From CAZUZS01 sp964624795 (GTDB lineage: Bacteria > Calditrichota > Calditrichia > RBG-13-44-9): DNA of 13,249 bases. Below are positions 6,379 through 13,249 of this stretch, in pieces. Each line of letters opens with the position of its first letter. The first letter of the stretch is position 1. Where the stretch lies: NCBI GenBank assembly GCA_964624795.1, contig CAZUZS010000098.1, positions 1 through 13,249 of the forward strand. The letters are read 5' to 3'. The notes under the pieces were generated by a model, which had not been told where the DNA came from, made no database searches, and worked only from the letters and a program-made list of their open reading frames with translations. The position numbers and the translations under genes were made by a program.

Positions 6379-7866
6379 CTACCCTTTGTTTTTCAACGGC
6401 AGCAAAACAGTAAATTCACAGAATTCTTCGCTGGTAAAGGTTATTTTCAGTCTTCCGCCCTTTTCCTTCACTTTCTGCTTTAACACTTCAATATCCATCG
6501 CATTATTCTCATTAATCTCCTTTTCATCCTTGAAAGAAATATTGGGCATGAAGAGCAATTGCGTTACCTGGAATCCCTGCCACTTCTGATTGTCCGGGCC
6601 GGATAAACCGTCCCTGGACATCATCTCCTGTAGCATCCTCTCAATCCGCTCAATCCGGCCATCATGGCGCAGAACAAGCCCCAAAAAGCGATCGTTAATA
6701 TAGGACGAAATTTTGATATTCGCCTCGGCTGTTTTATTGGCCGATTTTCTTTCCTCGCTGCTTTCAATTCCATAAAGAATGGTATTGCGGATCAGCAAAA
6801 AGAGTATATCTCTGACCATTTGCCGATAAGCGTACGGAATGGCAAGCGCGTCAAAATCTTTGTAATCGAAAGCCACCTCTTTGCCTAATTGCTGGCTCAG
6901 ATTCTCTATCAAATTCTTCAGGGAATTTACCAGAAGCTCACTCTCGTAGCTCCTCTTCGCACGGAAATGATTGTGAAAATGGCTGATACGTTTAAAAATT
7001 GTCTGGACTTCGCCTAAGGTTTTCCGGAGTTCCCCCAACTCCACAACGATGGGGACAAAATCGTTCCCGCTGATTTCCTGCTTGCTTTTAGTTTCCACAA
7101 TTTTTTCAAGGAATTGCGACGCCTTATTCGAAAAGAACTTCAAATCAAGGAGCGAAGCATTTCCTTTGATGATATACAGAGAGCGATAGACGTTTTCCAA
7201 AATTGCCAAATATCGGTTGGTCCCACGGGAGTTTTTCAACGCCTTGTCAACATTATCAAGCTCTTTCTCGACGCCGGCAAAAAAATCCTGCAGGAGAGCC
7301 GGCTCAACATGCAGAATATTAACCAGCCATTCCATCTGCTTCTGAGTGTGTTTTTCAATTTTCGCCAGTTTATCCCGCAGGCGAACCGATTCCGAGATAT
7401 CCTTAATCGTGGCAATCAGCACTTCAATTTTGCCGTCGCGAATAATTCGACCAAATTTGAAGGACAAATATTTTGATGAGGTCCACATCCCCCAGCCATC
7501 TTCATAAAAGAATTCCGTTTCGGAGAGTGGATTCAGTTCACGGATTTCGTCCTGATCCAGATCTTCGCGAAAGAGGATATGCAAATACTCCTCGGCATTC
7601 AGTATGACCTCTTCCGGAACGCGGTTTTCCAGCAGGGAAATAAAGTTCTTCCCCATTATTTCATCGATGCACAGGATTTCCTTTAACGCATCCGAAAAAT
7701 AATCCCTGATGTTGAAAGACCGGTCGACAAAGAAAACGCCTTCGCCAACTCTGGATAAAATTTCCCGGGCGATTTGCTCCACGGAAAAAGGTGCAGCCCG
7801 CGCTGCCTGGAGGGCAGGTCTCTCTTGCGAAGCAGGATTGATAATTTGTCCATCCATGTGCTGCAT
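6379..7866 (-). CDS. PAS-Hpt-ATPase protein, degenerate CheA-like kinase paralogue (likely pseudokinase)
   Basis: This soluble 495-residue protein matches the cytoplasmic half of the large sensor kinase upstream almost end to end: a PAS-like region (about 30-160), the shared HVEP linker (186-189), an Hpt-like helical domain (190-300) and a CheA-type ATPase-like domain (310-490). The key catalytic features are lost. The phospho-accepting His of the H-x-x-K-G-N motif is Tyr231 (RSLYIIKGN versus RSMHLIKGN); codon TAT replaces CAT. The N-box Asn361 survives, but HG becomes YG. The G1 box DDGQG becomes HDGRI, and the G2 box GRGVGMD becomes ENNAMD. It probably neither binds ATP nor carries the phosphoryl group. 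Unbroken length and good side-chain conservation elsewhere suggest a retained role, for example as partner, scaffold or competitor for the kinase or the receiver. It is last in the minus-strand cluster, 114 bases after the CheX-like gene. The ATG has AGGA 9 bases upstream. Confidence 0.85.
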   Translation of the reverse strand: MQHMDGQIINPASQERPALQAARAAPFSVEQIAREILSRVGEGVFFVDRSFNIRDYFSDALKEILCIDEIMGKNFISLLENRVPEEVILNAEEYLHILFREDLDQDEIRELNPLSETEFFYEDGWGMWTSSKYLSFKFGRIIRDGKIEVLIATIKDISESVRLRDKLAKIEKHTQKQMEWLVNILHVEPALLQDFFAGVEKELDNVDKALKNSRGTNRYLAILENVYRSLYIIKGNASLLDLKFFSNKASQFLEKIVETKSKQEISGNDFVPIVVELGELRKTLGEVQTIFKRISHFHNHFRAKRSYESELLVNSLKNLIENLSQQLGKEVAFDYKDFDALAIPYAYRQMVRDILFLLIRNTILYGIESSEERKSANKTAEANIKISSYINDRFLGLVLRHDGRIERIERMLQEMMSRDGLSGPDNQKWQGFQVTQLLFMPNISFKDEKEINENNAMDIEVLKQKVKEKGGRLKITFTSEEFCEFTVLLPLKNKG

Positions 7867-7904
7867 TAAATCAAATCCTTTTGTTCAATTTTCCGATAGC
7901 ACTT

Positions 7905-7933
7905 GCATCAATCAGCTTCAATGATGTTGATGC
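7905..7933. other. Hairpin between the CheX-like and pseudokinase genes
   Basis: GCATCAA (7905-7911) pairs perfectly with TTGATGC (7927-7933), with further TCA/TGA pairing inside. It sits in the 114-base spacer upstream of the pseudokinase and lacks a T-run. It could tune relative expression through RNA processing or partial termination. Confidence 0.3.
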
Positions 7934-7980
7934 TAGTTGAATTCGAGAACAGGTGCATTTTCCGGCTAACTTTCCCGGTC

Positions 7981-8427
7981 TCATTCCAAACAAACTACCA
8001 GGAACGATTTGAATCCCCGCCAGGTGAGGGGGATGACGAAGGCCTGCACATTTTCCGGAAGACGAATATCTTTTGCCTGCCCTTCCACAACAACCGGCAC
8101 CGAAATCATAAAACTGCTTCCGTAAGCCTCACGAACGTTTCCGGAAATGGTATTGGCCAATTCACCGGCAAGATCCTTTACCGTTTCAACGGCGGCGTCC
8201 TCAATTCCCAGGATAGAATGTGCCAGTGATTCCAGCATGGCCTGGGTCGTAGTAATGTAGACACAGCCCTTCCTCTTCCCTGAAATGCCGATAATGCCGG
8301 TATATTCCAGGATGAGGGGATCTTTTCCTTTCAAATGAGGAATACCCGTTACTGCTCTTTCCCCGGTGACCTCCTCGAAATAGTTTATGGTACTGTCAAT
8401 AAAAAAATGCAGATCAGTCTCATTCAT
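7981..8427 (-). CDS. CheX-like CheY-P phosphatase
   Basis: This 148-residue protein fits the CheC/CheX/FliY phosphatase superfamily in length and pattern. The signature helix DLAGELANTISGN lies at 85-97 and contains the E-x-x-N pair, Glu89 and Asn92, that dephosphorylates CheY-P in this family. There is one such motif, as in CheX, rather than the two of CheC. No membrane segment or signal is seen, so it acts in the cytoplasm. Its gene starts 23 bases after the CheY-like gene ends, so the two are probably cotranscribed, and that receiver is the obvious substrate. An in-frame TTG one codon upstream is less likely than the ATG at 8427, which has GAGGAG at good spacing. No flagellar or motility gene is present here, so the role is probably signal termination in the local relay rather than chemotaxis. 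Confidence 0.85.
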   Translation of the reverse strand: MNETDLHFFIDSTINYFEEVTGERAVTGIPHLKGKDPLILEYTGIIGISGKRKGCVYITTTQAMLESLAHSILGIEDAAVETVKDLAGELANTISGNVREAYGSSFMISVPVVVEGQAKDIRLPENVQAFVIPLTWRGFKSFLVVCLE

Positions 8428-8435
8428 CAATCAAA

Positions 8436-8441
8436 CTCCTC
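8436..8441 (-). promoter_or_regulatory. Ribosome binding site fixing the CheX-like start
   Basis: GAGGAG on the minus strand lies 8 bases before the ATG at 8427-8425. Confidence 0.65.
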
Positions 8442-8450
8442 AACTTGAAA

Positions 8451-8825
8451 TTAATTTCTTTCCAGCATTCTCTGGAACGAAGCCTGTAATTTTTCAGGAG
8501 TAAACGGCTTTACGATGTAGCTCTTTGCACCCAACTGGATTGCCTTTAAGCCGGTGGCCTTATCCTTCAATGCGGTAATGACCATCACTTTTACATCTTT
8601 GCTGATAGCCATCATACGCTCCAATACGGATATTCCGTCGAGCTCCGGCATAGTGATGTCCAGCGTAACAATTTCGGGGCTGAGCTTTTCAAACAGTTCC
8701 AAAGCACTGGCCCCATCCCTGGCGGAGGCGACGACCTCAACCGGAAAGCCAGCCAGATTTTTCTCAATGGCCTGTTGAATGACGAGTGAATCATCAACAA
8801 TCAGAACCTTAAATTTTTTTCCCAT
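8451..8825 (-). CDS. CheY-like single-domain response regulator
   Basis: This 124-residue receiver has no output domain. The acidic pair is Asp11-Asp12 (VDDS), the phospho-accepting Asp is Asp56 (VTLDITMP), the switch Thr is Thr84 (VITA) and the invariant Lys is Lys106 (VKPF). Tyr103 occupies the place of the CheY switch aromatic. All catalytic positions are therefore intact. As in chemotaxis, it probably receives phosphate from the upstream CheA-type kinase and binds an unknown target; the CheX-like protein next in the cluster would dephosphorylate it. The ATG at 8825 follows GGAGG by 5 bases and is preferred over an in-frame GTG at 8837. A possible promoter lies in the 117-base gap before it. 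Confidence 0.93.
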   Translation of the reverse strand: MGKKFKVLIVDDSLVIQQAIEKNLAGFPVEVVASARDGASALELFEKLSPEIVTLDITMPELDGISVLERMMAISKDVKVMVITALKDKATGLKAIQLGAKSYIVKPFTPEKLQASFQRMLERN

Positions 8826-8830
8826 GGATT

Positions 8831-8835
8831 CCTCC
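8831..8835 (-). promoter_or_regulatory. Ribosome binding site fixing the CheY-like start
   Basis: GGAGG on the minus strand, 5 bases before the ATG at 8825-8823. The alternative GTG at 8837 lies upstream of this site. Confidence 0.7.
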
Positions 8836-8865
8836 ACATTTTACATGAATAATTTGAATGTTTGT

Positions 8866-8894
8866 ATTATCGGTCTTTCTGATTTAAAAGTAAA
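8866..8894 (-). promoter_or_regulatory. Candidate internal promoter for the CheY-like, CheX-like and pseudokinase genes
   Basis: On the minus strand TTTACT (8894-8889) is followed after exactly 17 bases by GATAAT (8871-8866). These match the sigma-70 consensus at 4 of 6 and 5 of 6 positions. It would allow the receiver and phosphatase to be made independently of the large sensor gene. If the organism uses a Bacteroidetes-type sigma factor, this match means little. Confidence 0.35.
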
Positions 8895-8942
8895 TCTTCG
8901 GCTTTATAGGAAACTTCCATTCCACGATATACCCTGCTGCGC

Positions 8943-11900
8943 CTAATATAAACTCCTGGCCTCATCTGCATATTCAACTTTCGACCGCTGTGAAGTTAGC
9001 GGCAGGTAAATCCTGAACTCGCAGAATCTGCCTGGTTCAAAGTCAACCTCAATGTTTGCATTTATTCTATCCAATTTCTGCTTCACAGCATCCATCCCCA
9101 CGCCTCTGCCGGCAACCATCGAAATATGTTCGGAAGTGCTTATGCCATGACGGAAGATCAGATCGGCGACTTGTCTTTCATCCCACTGGTTTACCTCGTC
9201 TGCCGACCAATCGCCGCTGCTGGCAGCCATTTCCCGCAACCTGTCAACCTGGATTCCCTGTCCATCATCATGAAAGATGAGAACAAAATATTCTCCGGTA
9301 AGCCGGGAGGAGATGCGAATCAGTCCCTGCCGCTCTTTGCCCGAAGCACTCCGCTCATCCGGAGACTCAATACCGTGGAATAGAGTATTTCGAACAAACT
9401 GGACCAGTATCTCTTTCACCAATAAACGATAACGATAAGGGATAGAGCCAGTGTCAAATTGTTCATAGTCTAACCTGACCTCTTTGTCCAGATCATGGGC
9501 CAGGTTTTTCACAAGACCTCTCAGGGGATTCATTAACAATTCACTCTCAAAAGTGCTTGTGGGTCGGAATTCATCGTGGAACCGACTAATTCGGGCAATG
9601 AATTTTTTTATTTCCCTTATGCTTTGCTGAATCTCTCCAAAACGCATCACCAGGGGCACAAAATCAATTCCCTCAATTTTGGGCGATTGATTGATCTCAT
9701 TTATCTTGTCTTCGAATTCATGCGCCTTATTTTTGAAATATTTCAGATCCAGCAAAGCGGCATTTCCTTTAATTAGATGCATGGAGCGATAGATATTTTC
9801 AAGAATGCCGCGGTAATCACCAGCCTCCTCGGTATTGCGCAGCATGGTATCGATGTAATCCAGTTCAATTTCCACGCCTTCCATAAATTCCTTGAGGGTC
9901 GGGGGCTCGACGTGCAGGATGCTGACCAGCCATTCTGCCTGCCGCTGGTTGTATTCCTCAGTCTGCTTCAATTTTTGAGTTAAAAGAACCTGCTCTGTCT
10001 GATCTTCCACGGTGGCAATCAGGTTTACAATTTTCTCTTCATCGGTAATCCTGCGGAAGTTGAAAGCGAGGAATCGCGAGTGACTCCAATTCCCGGTCTG
10101 ATCGGAAAACTGGAATTCGATTTCCGAAAGCGGGTTGAGATCCATCAGCGCAGTTTCGTCCACATCCTCCCTGAACATCAACCCCAGATACTCTTCCGTG
10201 CTCCGGACATCGTGTTCCGGGATCTTATCTCCCAACAAATCAAGAAAATTCTTATGGGTTAGCGATTCCTGCCGCAGAATTTTGGGCAATGCCGCCGAAT
10301 ATTGCTCGCCGATCTCATAATCTTTATTTAGAAGGAACAGACCTTCCTCCACATTATTGAGAATATCATCCGTCTCCTTTTTAGCGTGAACAAGCTGGCG
10401 ATGTCGCTGGTTCAGCTCGTCTGTTCGCTGGGCCACCTTCATGGCAAGTATTCTCTTTTGCGCATTGATATTGCGCACCCTGAGGCGGTGAATGGCATAT
10501 ACAAGAAGGAAAACGATCAATCCCAGCGCAATCCTGAACCACCAGGTTTGCCAGAATGGCGGCAGAATAATCAATTTGATGGAGAGCCCCTTCTCGTTCC
10601 ATACCCCATTGTTGTTGGAACCCTTTACGCGGAAGGTATATGTTCCGCCATCCAGATTGGTATAACTCGCAAAACGGCGGTTGCCGGAATTGATCCAGTC
10701 TTTATCAAACCCCTCTAATTTGTAGGCATACTGGTTCTTATCCGGATTGGCAAAGTCGAGAGCCGCGAACTCAAGGGAGAAAAAATCTTCTTTATAAGAT
10801 AGTTGGATCTCATGCATGGCGGTGAGGGATTTGGCGAAAGTCGTTGTCCGACCATATTTTTTGAAATCGGTGAGAACAATCGGCGGCACATGCATGTTCT
10901 CTTTCAGCTCCTCCGGATCAAACATCGTAAAACCGTTTATCCCGCCAAAATACATCATGCCATTTTGATCCTGAAAATACGCCCCGCCGTTAAATTCATT
11001 GCTCTGCAAGCCATCCTTCTCATCGTAATTCCGGAAAGTTCTACTTTGCGGATCGAACCTCGAAATTCCGCGGTTGGTGCTCAACCATAAATAGCCGCGG
11101 GCGTCTTCCAAAACGCCGTAAATAACATCATTGGGCAGTCCATCCTGCATCGTGAAATGCGTAAAAATAATTTCTTCGCGGTCAAATAGATTAAGACCGC
11201 CGCCGTAAGTCCCAATCCACAAGCGCCCGGAGGTGTCTTCGTAGATGCATAAAACCCGGTCGTTGCTCAGGCTGTAGCCATTTTCCGGGTGGTTTTGAAA
11301 TTGAATAAATCCGTTCTTCTCCTTGTCGAAAAGATAAAGCCCGCCGTAAGTCCCAATCCACAGGGCACCCAAACGATCCTCGTAGATAGTTCTGACCCGG
11401 TTGTCTCCCAGACTGTTCGGATCCTCCGGATGGTGCTGAAAGCGTGTGAATCGGTCTCTTTGGCGATCGTATCTATCCAGTCCGTCCCAGGTGGCGATCC
11501 ACAGACTTCCGCGCCGGTCTTCGTAAAGCGCCCGCACCCGGTTGTCGCTCAGGCTGAAAGGATTATTTGAATCGTGTTTATAACAAACGAAAGCATCTTC
11601 GCGCCGGTCGTATTTATTGAGTCCGCCGCCATCCGTGCCGACCCATAAATCGCCTTTGCCATCCTGCAATATGGTGCGCACCACATCATGACTCAAGCTT
11701 CGCGGCTTTCCAGCGTCATGAAAATAGTGCGAAACCCGGCCATTGAGTGACGCACTCCCCCGTTTTGATATTTTCCCCGAGACAGCATCTACTTCCGTCG
11801 CCAACTTGTTCAGGCCATTATTCGTGCCTACCCAGAAGTTGCCCAGATTGTCTTTGGTAATTGCCCACACTGTATTGTCAGTCAGACTGTTGGAGTTTGA

Positions 11901-13118
11901 GGGATTTTTGCTGAAATTAGTGAAGGCAGCGCGCTTTTTATCGAATTTGTTCAGCCCGCCGCCAAATGTTGCCACCCACAAAATACCGGATTGGTCTTCA
12001 TAAATATCCCGGACGAAATCGTAGCTCAGGCTGGACGAATTGCTGGGATTGTTCCGGTAAACTAAAAAGCTGTTTTTTTCGGGCAAGAATTGGTTCAGGC
12101 CTCCATCCGTGCCAATCCATAATGCGCCATCCGAATCTTCAAAGATGGTGTAGACATGGTCGTCGCTCAGGCTGCCGGTAAGACCATCCCGGAAACGGTA
12201 ATGCTGAAATTCCGGCGTTTTATCTGATTCTGGGGAAAATGAATCCAGTGAAAGCCTGTCCAGTCCACCGCCGTCGGTGCCGAGCCAGAGAACTCCCTGT
12301 GAGTCGGCCCGCAATGACAAAATTCTATCTTCACTTAGAGACATTGGATCAGCCGGGTTGTGGCGAAATTGGAGACAATGAAAATCTCCCGTGTCACCTA
12401 CGTCGAGACAATTCAGGCCGGCATCGGCAGTAGCTACCCAAAGATTTCCATGGCGATCTCCGGCAATGGCCGTAATCTTATCACTGCTCAAACCACCTGC
12501 CTGCTCAGGTCCGAATTCATGAACAAAAATATTGCCGGTCTTTTCATCAAGACGATTAATCCCTCCGCCATTGGTTCCAATCCAAAGCCGGCCTTGCCGA
12601 TCCTCATAAATGGCGGTCACATTATCGCTGCTCAGGCTGTTGGGATCATTCGCATCGTGGCGATATGAAATGAAACGATCGCGTTTATCGTCGTAACGAT
12701 TCAAACCTCCGCTGGCGGTGCCAACCCACAATACGCCCTGGCGGTCCGTAAATACAACATTGATCCAGTTATCTGTAAGGGTTCCGGCCGTGGTGGAGAT
12801 GTGCTTGTAGATTGTAAAATTGTAGCCATCGTACCGATTCAGGCCCTCCTGGGTTGCCAGCCAGATAAAACCCCTCCCGTCCTGTGAGATAGAAAGTACC
12901 GAGCTTTGCGACAAACCTTCGTCAAGCGACAAATGGTCAAAAACCATATTATGGACTTGCGCTGGAAGAACAAGGGGGAAAAAAGTCGCGAAAAGCCATA
13001 TGAGGAGAATAAATCCGCCACACATGCGATTATTGCTGCCGTCATCATCGGAAGCCCGGCGGCCGCAATTCGTTGAAAATTTCCAAATAAATAAGGATTT
13101 TTGCGACATCACTGTCAT
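8943..13118 (-). CDS. Transmembrane two-propeller sensor fused to a CheA-type histidine kinase
   Basis: The 1391-residue product starts with a hydrophobic export segment (34-53). Fourteen Reg_prop-type repeats follow (about 60-735), each with a G-x-(L/I)-W-(V/I)-(G/A)-T core, enough for two seven-bladed propellers. A Y_Y_Y-type beta domain (about 770-852) and a single membrane helix (about 857-876) come next. This outer half is that of Bacteroidetes hybrid two-component sensors, which often detect glycan breakdown products. The inner half differs: a PAS-like region (about 918-1045), an Hpt domain with phospho-accepting His1114 (HLIKGN), and a CheA-type ATPase with N box Asn1244 (VRNTLFHGIESPDER), G1 box DDGQG (1284-1288) and G2 box GRGVGMD (1337-1343). 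It ends there, without the CheW-like domain of CheA or any fused receiver or AraC domain. It should phosphorylate the CheY-like protein encoded next. The start is uncertain: no clear ribosome site precedes 13118, and an ATG at 13025 would put the hydrophobic segment at the N-terminus. Confidence 0.92.
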   Translation of the reverse strand: MTVMSQKSLFIWKFSTNCGRRASDDDGSNNRMCGGFILLIWLFATFFPLVLPAQVHNMVFDHLSLDEGLSQSSVLSISQDGRGFIWLATQEGLNRYDGYNFTIYKHISTTAGTLTDNWINVVFTDRQGVLWVGTASGGLNRYDDKRDRFISYRHDANDPNSLSSDNVTAIYEDRQGRLWIGTNGGGINRLDEKTGNIFVHEFGPEQAGGLSSDKITAIAGDRHGNLWVATADAGLNCLDVGDTGDFHCLQFRHNPADPMSLSEDRILSLRADSQGVLWLGTDGGGLDRLSLDSFSPESDKTPEFQHYRFRDGLTGSLSDDHVYTIFEDSDGALWIGTDGGLNQFLPEKNSFLVYRNNPSNSSSLSYDFVRDIYEDQSGILWVATFGGGLNKFDKKRAAFTNFSKNPSNSNSLTDNTVWAITKDNLGNFWVGTNNGLNKLATEVDAVSGKISKRGSASLNGRVSHYFHDAGKPRSLSHDVVRTILQDGKGDLWVGTDGGGLNKYDRREDAFVCYKHDSNNPFSLSDNRVRALYEDRRGSLWIATWDGLDRYDRQRDRFTRFQHHPEDPNSLGDNRVRTIYEDRLGALWIGTYGGLYLFDKEKNGFIQFQNHPENGYSLSNDRVLCIYEDTSGRLWIGTYGGGLNLFDREEIIFTHFTMQDGLPNDVIYGVLEDARGYLWLSTNRGISRFDPQSRTFRNYDEKDGLQSNEFNGGAYFQDQNGMMYFGGINGFTMFDPEELKENMHVPPIVLTDFKKYGRTTTFAKSLTAMHEIQLSYKEDFFSLEFAALDFANPDKNQYAYKLEGFDKDWINSGNRRFASYTNLDGGTYTFRVKGSNNNGVWNEKGLSIKLIILPPFWQTWWFRIALGLIVFLLVYAIHRLRVRNINAQKRILAMKVAQRTDELNQRHRQLVHAKKETDDILNNVEEGLFLLNKDYEIGEQYSAALPKILRQESLTHKNFLDLLGDKIPEHDVRSTEEYLGLMFREDVDETALMDLNPLSEIEFQFSDQTGNWSHSRFLAFNFRRITDEEKIVNLIATVEDQTEQVLLTQKLKQTEEYNQRQAEWLVSILHVEPPTLKEFMEGVEIELDYIDTMLRNTEEAGDYRGILENIYRSMHLIKGNAALLDLKYFKNKAHEFEDKINEINQSPKIEGIDFVPLVMRFGEIQQSIREIKKFIARISRFHDEFRPTSTFESELLMNPLRGLVKNLAHDLDKEVRLDYEQFDTGSIPYRYRLLVKEILVQFVRNTLFHGIESPDERSASGKERQGLIRISSRLTGEYFVLIFHDDGQGIQVDRLREMAASSGDWSADEVNQWDERQVADLIFRHGISTSEHISMVAGRGVGMDAVKQKLDRINANIEVDFEPGRFCEFRIYLPLTSQRSKVEYADEARSLY
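10914..12941 (-). repeat. Coding repeats for fourteen propeller blades
   Basis: Within the sensor gene, W-(V/I/L)-(G/A/S)-T cores recur roughly every 40-55 residues, at about residues 86, 131, 179, 227, 278, 334, 381, 429, 492, 540, 587, 634, 678 and 723. The last is degenerate (MMYFGG). Most blades continue with a GGGLNRYD-like strand and a NSLSxDxV-like linker. At DNA level, 22 identical bases recur at 11200-11221 and 11341-11362, encoding the WIGTYGG core of two adjacent blades. Confidence 0.85.
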
Positions 13119-13249
13119 TCTATATTTAATTCGTCAAATTCCCTTTTAACGACACATCCATTATTGTCGGAAGAAAGTGATTTTTCTAAATCAAAAATTT
13201 ATTTTGCAGCAAAATAAAATGCCCCCGGTTTCCGATTTATTCTCTGAGT
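13119..13249 (-). promoter_or_regulatory. Upstream region of the signalling cluster with an AT-rich palindrome
   Basis: The start of the sensor gene is preceded by non-coding AT-rich sequence to the window edge. At 13198-13218 is a perfect 21-base palindrome, TTTATTTTGC-A-GCAAAATAAA, about 80 bases before the first ATG. It may be an operator, or a terminator stem of a gene beyond the window. No convincing promoter boxes were found. Confidence 0.4.

Noticed and set aside
7114..7476. 120-codon plus-strand frame inside the pseudokinase gene
   Set aside because: Antisense shadow; the minus frame shows clear homology to the neighbouring kinase over its whole length.
10914..12941. Repetitive region considered as a CRISPR or tandem DNA repeat array
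   Set aside because: The repeats are degenerate at DNA level, vary in spacing and encode propeller blades in one frame.

Overview
The window comes from a bacterium with a Gram-negative envelope and moderate GC. It encodes a System I cytochrome c maturation protein and a very large sensor with an exported two-propeller domain. That sensor type is common in Bacteroidetes and related FCB-group lineages such as Calditrichota and KSB1; this placement is an inference from gene content, not from a marker gene. No rRNA, tRNA, CRISPR array, transposase or phage gene is visible.

Layout. (1) 1-240, minus strand: the 5' part of a gene cut by the window edge, with a product that looks like a small DNA-binding protein. 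It diverges, across an AT-rich region holding a dyad, from a short-chain reductase gene (396-1130) with pteridine-reductase-like signatures. (2) 1449-3701: a solitary ccmF, the cytochrome c haem lyase, followed by a likely terminator. (3) 4010-6278: a cystathionine beta-synthase-type enzyme and a cystathionine gamma-lyase/synthase-type enzyme, together consistent with reverse transsulfuration (homocysteine to cystathionine to cysteine). The second gene contains a 100-N assembly gap. (4) 13118-6379, minus strand: a four-gene signalling cluster converging on the sulfur genes.

The signalling cluster is the most unusual part. Its first gene encodes a 1391-residue membrane protein: fourteen Reg_prop-type repeats (two seven-bladed propellers), a Y_Y_Y-type domain, one membrane segment, a PAS-like region, a histidine phosphotransfer domain (His1114) and a CheA-type ATPase domain. 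The CheW-like domain of CheA, a fused receiver and an AraC-type DNA-binding domain are all absent. Next come a single-domain CheY-like receiver and a CheX-like phosphatase. The last gene is a soluble paralogue of the kinase's cytoplasmic half, in which the phospho-accepting His is Tyr and the glycine-rich ATP boxes are lost.

Read together, the cluster looks like a chemotaxis-style phosphorelay (kinase, diffusible receiver, phosphatase, pseudokinase) joined to the sensor of a nutrient-sensing hybrid two-component system. No transcription factor or other output protein is encoded beside it, so the output is unknown.
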